This document shows, one piece after another, positions 9,493-16,823 of a stretch of 64,000 nucleotides of DNA. The first letter of the stretch is position 1, and every line of letters starts with the position of its first letter. Origin of the DNA: DASSJT01 sp963715025 (GTDB taxonomy: Bacteria > Actinomycetota > Actinomycetes > Actinomycetales > Dermatophilaceae); the NCBI GenBank assembly GCA_963715025.1, contig CAVQQQ010000008.1, positions 86,196 through 150,195 of the forward strand, written 5' to 3'. The position numbers and the translations under genes were made by a program. The notes under the pieces are model-generated. The model saw only the letters and a program-made list of their open reading frames with translations, did not search any database and was not told where the DNA came from.

Positions 9493-10595
9493 TCAAACGC
9501 CGGCGACGTAGGCGGTCAGGAAGTGAACGCCGTGTCGGTCGAGGTTGCCGCGGGCCCGGTCGTAGTGCTCGGTCGTGCGCGGGTCCGCGTGCCCGGGCGA
9601 GGATCTGCGCATCCCGGAGCGGGACGCCTGCGTCCAGTGCGTTGGTGATCGCGGCATGCCGCAGCGAGTGGGGGCTGATGTGCCGCGGGATCCCGGTGGC
9701 CTTGGCGATCCTCGCGACCATCCGGTAGACGTCGCGCCGGTCGATCGGATTGCCGGAGACCAGTCGCAGCACCAACCGCCCACTCGAGCGCTGACCGCGG
9801 CAGGCCTCCAGGACCCGCAGCACCGGGACGGTTAGCGGCATGGTGGCCGGCTTGTTCCCCTTGCCGACCAGGTGCAGGACCCGGTGACCGCGCAGGGTGT
9901 CGGCGTAGTCCTCGATCCGCACCGCCGCCGCTTCGGACGCGCGTAGGGCGTTGATGCCCAGCAAGTACGCCAACGCACCGTGGTGGACGGTGATCGTCTG
10001 AGCGACCTGCAGGAACCGGATCAGCTCGAGCCGGTCCAGTCCTTGGGTGCGTGACTCGTCGCCATGAACCTTCGGCAGCCGCGCATAGACGGCTGGGTCG
10101 GCGGGGATGAGGCCGTCGATGTGCGCGCAGCGCGTAGGCGAAGAGCATGTTCAGCAGCGTTCGGGTCTGCTTTGCCTGCGACTGCGACACTTTCGCCTGC
10201 TTAGCCAGGAACCACTCGACACGGCCGGTGGTCACCTCAGCGAGCGTGTAGTGCTCGAACGCCGGCCGGACATGGAGCCGCAGGCAGGTCCGGTAGTTCT
10301 CCTTGGTGTTTCCAGCCAGGTCGCGCAGCTCGAGGTCGGAAAGCCACAGGTCGGCCAGATCAGCGAACGAACTCGTGGGCCGCAGTACTCCGGCGCTCGG
10401 GAGCGCCGGACGCTCGCGAATCCGCTCCAGGAGCCGGGCGCGCGCGGAGGCTGCGGTCGGCCCGGTCGCCCTGACCTGGCGGAGCCGCCCGTCGAGGTCG
10501 CGGACCCGCGTCTCGGCCACCACGCGTCCACCGTCCCGCCGCGTGTTGACCGCCCCGTGGGTGCCGATCGGCGTGCGCGGCCGGCCGGTGCGCAT
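9493..10595 (-). pseudogene. Tyrosine-type phage/island integrase, two frameshifts
   Basis: Reading three minus-strand frames in turn restores a complete integrase. The N-terminal AP2-like and SAM-like domains run from MRTGRPRTPIG to RTLLNMLFAYALR. A shift near 10130 leads to the catalytic part: arginine in INALRASEAAAV and HxxR in HSLRHAAI. A second shift at a G run near 9598 leads to HADPRTTEHYDRARG with the tyrosine. The recombinase boxes survive, so decay is recent or the shifts are sequencing errors. It starts on the last bases of the excisionase gene (ATGA) and lies beside tRNA-Ala, the likely attachment site. Confidence 0.88.
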
Positions 10596-10852
10596 CAGCC
10601 GGCCACCCGTGGGTGCCGCTCGGCGTCATCAGCCTCCATCTGCGCGAGCCACGAGTCGACCTCGCTGACCCGGAACCGTAGCTCACGCCCGATCCGGAAG
10701 CCTCGAGGGCCGCGGCCCTGGCTGCGCAGGTCGTAGAGGGTCTGGACGCTGACCCCGAGCTGCGAGGCGAGCTGCGACAGAGTGACGACGGGATCGAGCC
10801 CGTGCTCCGAGGACGAGCGATGGGCGGTCTGGCGCTGTGTGGTGGTCTCCAT
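10595..10852 (-). CDS. Excisionase / AlpA-like helix-turn-helix protein
   Basis: 85 residues. The winged-helix DNA-binding module typical of Xis/AlpA proteins is clear: VTLSQLASQLGVSVQTLYDL followed by GFRIGRELRFRVSEVDSWLAQ. METTTQ at 10852 is chosen over a longer frame because of length and position. It overlaps the integrase start by the ATGA arrangement and faces the tRNA-Ala 3' end, the standard order tRNA-xis-int of actinobacterial integrative elements. It would set recombination direction and may regulate int. Confidence 0.85.
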   Translation of the reverse strand: METTTQRQTAHRSSSEHGLDPVVTLSQLASQLGVSVQTLYDLRSQGRGPRGFRIGRELRFRVSEVDSWLAQMEADDAERHPRVAG

Positions 10853-11012
10853 GCCACACAGGTGGGCCAGTCGCGCCGAACCCGCCCCAGACGGGTCCAG
10901 ACGGGCCGAAAAGGTCGGCCCATGCGCCGACTTTGTGCTGAGTTTCTGCTGAGTTGCCACTGCCTGCTCCTGAATCCAGGATCCGGGCATGGCCTCTGAC
11001 CAGCGGGTTTGG

Positions 11013-11085
11013 TGGAGCTGAGGGGACTCGAACCCCTGACCTTCTCATTGCGAACGAGACGCGCTACCAACTGCGCCACAGCCCC
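11013..11085 (-). tRNA. tRNA-Ala(CGC)
   Basis: A 73-base cloverleaf on the minus strand. The acceptor stem GGGGCTG pairs with CAGCTCC, the anticodon loop is TTCGCAA (anticodon CGC), and the T arm contains GGTTCGAGTCC. CCA is encoded directly after the discriminator base (11010-11012). The 3' end points at the xis/int pair, so bases 11010-11035 are the expected attachment core. The left-hand repeat of that core is not in the window. Confidence 0.95.
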
Positions 11086-11151
11086 AAAGTGCGGACGAAA
11101 CTGTAACACCCACCGCGACCGCCACGGAAAACGTGACCGGCCGCGAATGGC

Positions 11152-12270
11152 TCAGATGCCGGCCACCCGCCGCTCCGGCTCCAGGGCGTATGCCGGTGTG
11201 CCGGCTTCCGGCTCGAACCTCGCCCTGGGTGCCGCGGACGGCTCGGCGTCGACCCTTAACGCGCGTGACTTCATGGTGTAGGTGGGACGTGGGACGGGCA
11301 CCGGGTCCCAGGTGAGGGGGATGTCGTCCTCGTCGACCAGGGCGTATCGAATGGGCGCCGGCTGGGGAGGCAGGGGCGGCGGAGGGCTCAGCGGGTCGGC
11401 CGTCGCCTCGATGTCGAACAGCTCCTCGCGGGCTGCCGGTACCTGAACCGGCTCGACCACGGGCTGCGCCTCGATCTCATCCTCGCTCCGCTCGAACTCC
11501 ACCGGACCCCGGTGATGCGTCGCCAGCGACGAGCTCTCGCCACCAGCGCCCCGCGCGGCCGAAGCCCCAGCGGACCGGCCCCCAGCGTGCCGGCCCCCGG
11601 CGGCCGGCTCCATCGCTCGCCGCCGAGCCTGGCGGCGCTCAGCCGGTCGAACGGACCGACCATCAGTGCGCCTGACCCGCACAGATCGGCCCTCACGGAC
11701 CGGACTCCCGTAGCCACCCGAGCGCCTGCTGTGATCCGAGCGCTGCTCGCGCCCGGTCGCCGCCCCCTCCCCGCGGGCCGCAGCCGCAGCCCTGACCCCG
11801 ACCCGCATCCACACGAAGGTGACCAGGATCAGACCTGCGGGAACCGCCACCGCCCAGAGCGGCACGACCGCGCGTGCGGCCAGCGCCGAGACCGCCGTCA
11901 AGGCGACCAGCGAGGCAAGGAAAGTCAGGCCGCGAACCCGTCGGCCGGGATGCAGCGCCCGCTGGAACAGCCCTGGGCCGGAGGACACGGCGGCCTCCGC
12001 CGCGCGAGCGTCACGGCCCCGCTGACGGGAGTCGCCAGACCGAGCCGGGCTCACGACATACGACCGGGGTGCCGGGCGGGGGGAGACCGACGCGGGCACA
12101 GCCTCCACCGCCGGGCTGCGCAGCTCCAGGAGCCGCATCGACTCCGAGAACCGGTCGACCGCGCGGGCGGTTGCGAGGTGCTCGCGGCGACGCACCCAGT
12201 ACTGGAGGAAATAGGCAGCCCAGATCGCAATGATGACAAGGAAGATCAGACTGCTGGCCTGCACGCACAC
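11152..12270 (-). CDS. sepX: SepX/GlpR-like divisome membrane protein
   Basis: 372 residues (GTG start; an in-frame GTG two codons later is equally possible). One membrane helix starts the protein (LIFLVIIAIWAAYFLQYWV). A central hydrophobic pair follows near residues 112-155 (FLASLVALTAVSALAARAVVPLW and AVAVPAGLILVTFVWM), then a long Arg/Ser/Pro-rich acidic tail. This layout and the fixed position next to rimJ-moaB-moaC-glp-galU match the actinobacterial SepX/GlpR protein, which acts in septation in Streptomyces. The name rests on synteny and topology. Confidence 0.72.
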   Translation of the reverse strand: MCVQASSLIFLVIIAIWAAYFLQYWVRRREHLATARAVDRFSESMRLLELRSPAVEAVPASVSPRPAPRSYVVSPARSGDSRQRGRDARAAEAAVSSGPGLFQRALHPGRRVRGLTFLASLVALTAVSALAARAVVPLWAVAVPAGLILVTFVWMRVGVRAAAAARGEGAATGREQRSDHSRRSGGYGSPVREGRSVRVRRTDGRSVRPAERRQARRRAMEPAAGGRHAGGRSAGASAARGAGGESSSLATHHRGPVEFERSEDEIEAQPVVEPVQVPAAREELFDIEATADPLSPPPPLPPQPAPIRYALVDEDDIPLTWDPVPVPRPTYTMKSRALRVDAEPSAAPRARFEPEAGTPAYALEPERRVAGI

Positions 12271-12293
12271 GACGTTAGGTCGCTAGCGGCGGA

Positions 12294-12971
12294 CTACAGC
12301 GGACCTGCCTCGGTGTGTCGCCAATGTGGCTCCTGTTGTCTGTGTTGCTCACGTTGTTTGAGCCGGTCGGTGAGGCTGCCGCCCGCCAGGTCCTCGATCG
12401 TGAGCGCGAAGGACAGGTGGTCGCGCCAGGCGCCGTCGATGTGCAGCATGCGCAGCCGGCGTCCCTCCTCGCGGAACCCGAGCTTGCGGACGACGGCCAG
12501 GCTGGGGGTGTTCTCGGGCCGGATGTTGACCTCGATGCGGTGCAGCCCGAGGCTTCCCAGGGCGTAGTCCCCCGCCAGGGCCAGCGCGGTGGGTGTGATG
12601 CCCCGACCGGCCACCGGGCGGCTGACCCAGTAGCCCGCCGAGCACGAGCGGAACGACCCGTACGTGATGCTCGAGAGGTTCATCTGTCCGACGATCCGCC
12701 CCTCGAACTCAACGACGAACGGGAGGCTGCGCCCCGCCTTCGCGTCGCGGTCGTAGTTGCGGACCAGGTCCCGGAACGTCACGGAGGAGGGCACCTCTTT
12801 CGGCGAGGTAGCGTCCCAGGGCGCGAGCCAGTCCCGGTTGGCCCGCCGGACCGCCTGGAACTCCGCGCGGTCCTTGACCTGCAGCGCCCGCAGGACGACG
12901 CCGTCGCCCGAGGGCGTGTGCCCACTGAGCTCCACCGGCCACCCGTCGAACCGGGCCAGCCACCGCGGCAT
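12294..12971 (-). CDS. RimJ/RimL-type GNAT acetyltransferase
   Basis: 225 residues. The acetyl-CoA-binding stretch is SRPVAGRGITPTALALAGDY, and HRIEVNIRPENTPSLAVV followed by RKLGFREEG is the diagnostic RimJ/RimL tail. The family acetylates N termini of ribosomal proteins, though many members have other substrates. The start overlaps the stop of the upstream moaB-like gene (ATGA), so both are translated together. Its place in the Moco block is conserved in Actinobacteria without a known functional link. Confidence 0.9.
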   Translation of the reverse strand: MPRWLARFDGWPVELSGHTPSGDGVVLRALQVKDRAEFQAVRRANRDWLAPWDATSPKEVPSSVTFRDLVRNYDRDAKAGRSLPFVVEFEGRIVGQMNLSSITYGSFRSCSAGYWVSRPVAGRGITPTALALAGDYALGSLGLHRIEVNIRPENTPSLAVVRKLGFREEGRRLRMLHIDGAWRDHLSFALTIEDLAGGSLTDRLKQREQHRQQEPHWRHTEAGPL

Positions 12972-13471
12972 CAGTGGTCTCCGCCGCGGATCTGGCTGAG
13001 GGCGTGGAGCACGATCGAGGACAGTACCTCCAGGGCGTCCTTCACCCCGCCGGGTGAGCCGGGGAGGTTGACCACCAGCGCATGGCCGGCGACCCCGGCG
13101 ACCCCGCGCGACAGCATTGCCGTGGGCACGCCCTTGGCAAGCCCTGCCGCTCGAATCGCCTCGGCAACGCCGGGCACCTCGCGGTCGAGCACCCCGCGGG
13201 TTGCCTCCGGGGTGCCGTCAGACGGGGAGAGGCCCGTGCCACCCGTGGTGACGATGAGGTCCGCCCCGGTGGCGAGTGCCGCCCGCAGTGCCTCGACCAC
13301 CGGCGGCCCGTCGGGCACGACCGTCGGGTCCGCCACCTCGAAACCCCACTCGCGCAGCGCCTCGACGATGAGCGGACCGCCCCGATCGGGGTAGACGCCT
13401 GTCGCGGCCCGCGTCGAGCACGTCATGACCACGGCGCGGTGCACCGGCCCCCCGGACCCTCCCGCGCTCAC
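12971..13471 (-). CDS. moaB: MoaB/MogA-type molybdopterin adenylyltransferase
   Basis: 166 residues from the GTG at 13471, preceded by a G-run ribosome binding site; a GTG at 13519 would add 16 residues and overlap moaC. The MPT-binding fold shows DLIVTTGGTGLSPSDGTPEA and VVNLPGSPGGVKDAL, both family hallmarks. It adenylylates molybdopterin before metal insertion by Glp/MoeA. It follows moaC and is coupled to the GNAT gene. Confidence 0.88.
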   Translation of the reverse strand: MSAGGSGGPVHRAVVMTCSTRAATGVYPDRGGPLIVEALREWGFEVADPTVVPDGPPVVEALRAALATGADLIVTTGGTGLSPSDGTPEATRGVLDREVPGVAEAIRAAGLAKGVPTAMLSRGVAGVAGHALVVNLPGSPGGVKDALEVLSSIVLHALSQIRGGDH

Positions 13472-13487
13472 CAGGCACCCCCCGGGA

Positions 13488-14036
13488 TCACGCCTCGGTC
13501 CAGTCTCCCGAGCGCCCACCAGACTTCGCCGTCACGCGCACGTCCGTGATTCTGGCATGCCGGTCGACCGCCTTCACCATGTCGATCAGCGCCAGCGCGG
13601 CGACAGCCACCGCCGTGAGGGCCTCCATCTCGATTCCGGTGCGGTCGGCGGTGCGCACGGTCGCCGAGATGTCGACGCCGTCGTCGGCTACGTCCAGGTC
13701 GACGGCGACCCCGTGGACCGCGATCGGGTGCGCCAGCGGAATCAGGTCTGGCGTGCGCTTCACGGCCTGTATGCCGGCCACGCGGGCCACGCTCAAAGCG
13801 TCGCCTTTGGGGACGGTGCCCTCGCGGAGCGCGGCCACCGCGGCGGCCGAGAGCAGGACCCGGCCGGCGGCGCTCGCCTCCCGTGCTGTGACCGCCTTCC
13901 CCGACACGTCGACCATGTGGGCGGTGCCGTCGGCCCGGACGTGCGTCAGCCGCGCCGCCTCGGCGTCGGGGCTGTTCCGCGGTGTAGAAGGCTCCCCACT
14001 ACCCCGTTCGGGCGGGAGGTCGGGAGGGAGGGCCAT
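13488..14036 (-). CDS. moaC: Cyclic pyranopterin monophosphate synthase MoaC
   Basis: 182 residues from ATG 14036, two bases after the glp stop codon. The N-terminal 25 residues are a linker; then LTHVRADGTAHMVDVSGKAV begins the MoaC fold. LIPLAHPIAVHGVAVD holds the conserved His-Pro, and GIEMEALTAVAVAALALIDM carries the active-site EMEALTAV motif. It makes cyclic pyranopterin monophosphate with MoaA, which is not in this window. Confidence 0.95.
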   Translation of the reverse strand: MALPPDLPPERGSGEPSTPRNSPDAEAARLTHVRADGTAHMVDVSGKAVTAREASAAGRVLLSAAAVAALREGTVPKGDALSVARVAGIQAVKRTPDLIPLAHPIAVHGVAVDLDVADDGVDISATVRTADRTGIEMEALTAVAVAALALIDMVKAVDRHARITDVRVTAKSGGRSGDWTEA

Positions 14037-14037
14037 C

Positions 14038-15249
14038 TCAGGAACCCGTCCCGAGCAGGGGCAGGCAGTCGAGCTCCTGGCCAGCCGGCACGACTGCCAG
14101 CTCGGCCGGCACCACCGCCAGCGCATTCGCGTCGGCCATCGCCCCGAGCATGTGCGATCCCTGCCCGCCGGCGAGTCGCGCGCGGCCATCAGCCACCACG
14201 ACCCTGGCGAACTCCACCTTCCCGGCCACGCTCTGCCACTCGTGCGCCGCCACCGCGCGCGACACCGCGAGCGGCGGGACGCTCAGCCCTGCCATCGCCC
14301 GCAGCGCCGGAAGCACGAACACGTGGAACGACACGAGGGCGCTGACCGGGTTGCCCGGAAGCGTGAACACGGGTACGTCGCGCTCCCCGAGCACCCCGAA
14401 GCCCTGCGGCATGCCGGGGCGCATCGCCACCTTGTCGAACTGCATCGTGCCAACCTTGGAGAGCACCTCCTTGACCGTGTCGTAGGCGCCCATTGACACC
14501 CCACCGGTCGTCACGAGTGCGTCGGCGCGCAGCAGCTGCGCCGCGAGGACCGACTCCAGGGCCGCCGCGTCGTCGGCCACCGAGCTCACCTGCCCCGGCA
14601 CCGCCCCAGCCGCCCGCGAGGCCGCCACGAGCATCAGCGAGTTGGAGTCGACGATCTGCCCGAAGCCCGGTACGCCGCCCACCTCGACCAGTTCGTTGCC
14701 AGTCGAGACGACCACGACGCGCGGCCTGGGGACTGCCCTCACCCGGCCGTGGCCCGCGGCGGCCAGAAGCGCCACCTGCCCGGGCCCGAGCCGCGTGCCG
14801 GCCGAGAGCAGTGGCGCACCGGCGCGTACGTCCTCCCCCACATGGCGCAGGTGCCGACCGACCTCGGCCGCCAGCCGGATCGACACCGCCTCGGTGCCCG
14901 AGTCGGTCTCCTCCACCGGCACGATCGCGTCAGCACCGTCGGGCAGGGGCGCGCCGGTCATGATGCGCAGCGCCTGCCCGGGCTCGAGCACCAGCCGCGC
15001 GGTGCTCCCCGCCGGGATGTCCCCGCCGACCGGAAGGACCACCGGCGAAGACTCGCTGGCGGCAGCCACGTCAGCCGACCGGACGGCATACCCGTCCATC
15101 GCCGAGTTGGTGAAGCCCGGCAGGCTGATCGCCGCGGTCACGTCCTCGGCGAGGGCGCAGCCCAGCGCGTCGAGCAGGCCCATGTCGACGGCAGGCAGGG
15201 TGCGCACGGTGGCGAGGATCCGCTCGCGGTGCTCCTCGACGGTGATCAT
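14038..15249 (-). CDS. glp: Gephyrin-like molybdotransferase Glp (MoeA)
   Basis: 403 residues from ATG 15249. Recognisable blocks in order: GYAVRSADV, GDIPAGSTARLVLEPGQALR, IMTGAPLPDGADAIVPVEET, and the MoCF domain with VVVVSTGNELVE, IVDSNSLML, DALVTTGGVSMGAYD and FTLPGNPVSALVSF. It inserts molybdate into adenylylated molybdopterin. It is 10 bases from galU and 1 base from moaC, so the genes form one transcription unit. Confidence 0.95.
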   Translation of the reverse strand: MITVEEHRERILATVRTLPAVDMGLLDALGCALAEDVTAAISLPGFTNSAMDGYAVRSADVAAASESSPVVLPVGGDIPAGSTARLVLEPGQALRIMTGAPLPDGADAIVPVEETDSGTEAVSIRLAAEVGRHLRHVGEDVRAGAPLLSAGTRLGPGQVALLAAAGHGRVRAVPRPRVVVVSTGNELVEVGGVPGFGQIVDSNSLMLVAASRAAGAVPGQVSSVADDAAALESVLAAQLLRADALVTTGGVSMGAYDTVKEVLSKVGTMQFDKVAMRPGMPQGFGVLGERDVPVFTLPGNPVSALVSFHVFVLPALRAMAGLSVPPLAVSRAVAAHEWQSVAGKVEFARVVVADGRARLAGGQGSHMLGAMADANALAVVPAELAVVPAGQELDCLPLLGTGS

Positions 15250-15259
15250 GGGGCCATTG

Positions 15260-16165
15260 TCACTGGGTCTTGGCGAACTCCACGAGCCACTTGCGGAAGT
15301 CCTTGCCCAGCTCAGGGTGGTCGATGCCCAGGAGCACCACCGCCTTGAGGTAGTCGAGCCGGTCGCCGGTGTCGTAGCGGCGACCGCGGAAGACCACGCC
15401 GTGAACCCCGCCCCCGGGTGCGTCGGACGCCGCGAGCTCCTGGAGGGCATCGGTCAGCTGGATCTCGCCGCCCCGGCCCGGCTTGGTGTGCTGGAGGACA
15501 CGGAAGACCGACGGGTCGAGCACGTAGCGGCCGATGACCGCGAGGTTGCTCGGGGCCTCGGCGGGGTCGGGCTTCTCGACCAGGCCGGTCACCCGCACCA
15601 CGTCGCCCTCGCGGTCCTCGACGACTGCGCAGCCGTAGAGGTTGATCGACTCATGCGGCACCTCGAGCAGGGCCACCACGCTGCCGCCTCGCTCCTGCTG
15701 CACGGCGATCATCTCTTCCAGGAGGTGGTCGTGGGTGTCGATCAGGTCGTCGCCCAGGAGAACGGCGAAGGGGCTGTCGCCCACGTGGTCGCAGGCCATG
15801 AGGACGGCGTGGCCGAGCCCCTGGGGCTGGCCCTGGCGGACGAAATGGACCTTGCCGAGGTCGGCCGACTTGCGCACCCGCTGGAGCCGGTGCTCGTCGC
15901 CCTTGGCCTCCAAAGCCTGCTCGAGCTCCCAGTTGCGGTCGAAGTGGTCCTCGAGCGCCCCCTTGTTGCGGCCCGTGATGACCAGCACGTCTTCCAGGCC
16001 AGCGCGGACGGCCTCCTCGACGACGTACTGGATAGCGGGCTTGTCGACGACCGGAAGCATTTCCTTGGGGATCGCCTTGGTCGCGGGCAGGAACCGTGTG
16101 CCGAGGCCGGCCGCCGGGATGACGGCCTTGACCACCGGCCGGGGCTTGGGGTTCTGCGGGCTCAT
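15260..16165 (-). CDS. galU: UTP-glucose-1-phosphate uridylyltransferase
   Basis: 301 residues. The nucleotide-binding signature VIPAAGLGTRFLPATKAIPK is near the N terminus, followed by KEMLPVVDKPAIQYVVEE, FAVLLGDDLID and VTGLVEKPDPAEAPSNLAVIG. It makes UDP-glucose for cell-wall polymers and trehalose. It heads the minus-strand block and is divergent from the cyclo-ligase. On its strand TAGGGT lies about nine bases before the ATG, which could be a -10 for a nearly leaderless message. Confidence 0.96.
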   Translation of the reverse strand: MSPQNPKPRPVVKAVIPAAGLGTRFLPATKAIPKEMLPVVDKPAIQYVVEEAVRAGLEDVLVITGRNKGALEDHFDRNWELEQALEAKGDEHRLQRVRKSADLGKVHFVRQGQPQGLGHAVLMACDHVGDSPFAVLLGDDLIDTHDHLLEEMIAVQQERGGSVVALLEVPHESINLYGCAVVEDREGDVVRVTGLVEKPDPAEAPSNLAVIGRYVLDPSVFRVLQHTKPGRGGEIQLTDALQELAASDAPGGGVHGVVFRGRRYDTGDRLDYLKAVVLLGIDHPELGKDFRKWLVEFAKTQ

Positions 16166-16220
16166 GCCGCAAACCCTAGTGCGGAGCCCCGGCCGCCCAC
16201 GGCCCGAACGTGACGAGACA

Positions 16221-16823
16221 ATGAACACCATGCAGCCGTATGCCGGTGAGCCGGCTCCCAGCGCGAAGTCCCAGCTGCGCGCGTGGCTGCGCCAGCAGCG
16301 GCGCGAGCGGGTGCCGCTGCGCGACGTCGCGGAAGACTCGGCTGGCATCGTGAGATGGGCCCGGGAGGCCCTGATCGCGGTCGGGATCGGCAGAGGCTCG
16401 ACAGTTGCGGCATACGAGTCCTTGCCCACTGAGCCACCCACCCAAGCACTTCTGCACTCCCTGTCCGCGGACGGCATACGCGTGCTAGTGCCCTTGACCC
16501 TGCAGGACTGGACCCTCGACTGGGTCGACGCGCACGACCCGGAGCGGACCCCGCTGGGTGACGTGGCGCTTCGGGAGGCCGACCTCGTCTTCGTGCCGGC
16601 GCTGGCCGTGGACCTTGCCGGTGGCCGCCTGGGCAAGGGGCGGGGTTGTTACGACCAGGCCCTCCTGCTGGCCAGACCGGAGGTGCCGCGAGTGGCCATC
16701 GTGCACCCTTGGGAACTGCTGACCGAGCCGGTCCCTGCGGAGGACCACGATCTGCGGATGGACGCCGCCATCACCGCCGAGGGCCTGATCAGCCTTGGCC
16801 GCTGGTCTCCGGCACGAGGGTGA
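16221..16823 (+). CDS. 5-formyltetrahydrofolate cyclo-ligase
   Basis: 200 residues (a second ATG lies three codons on). It shows KSQLRAWLRQQRRE at the N terminus and the ATP/folate-site sequence LAGGRLGKGRGCYDQALL, then HDLRMDAAITAEGL. It converts 5-formyl-THF to methenyl-THF, salvaging a storage folate. The gene diverges from galU, a common actinobacterial pairing, and its 3' end overlaps the convergent acylase gene by 35 bases. Confidence 0.93.
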   Translation: MNTMQPYAGEPAPSAKSQLRAWLRQQRRERVPLRDVAEDSAGIVRWAREALIAVGIGRGSTVAAYESLPTEPPTQALLHSLSADGIRVLVPLTLQDWTLDWVDAHDPERTPLGDVALREADLVFVPALAVDLAGGRLGKGRGCYDQALLLARPEVPRVAIVHPWELLTEPVPAEDHDLRMDAAITAEGLISLGRWSPARG

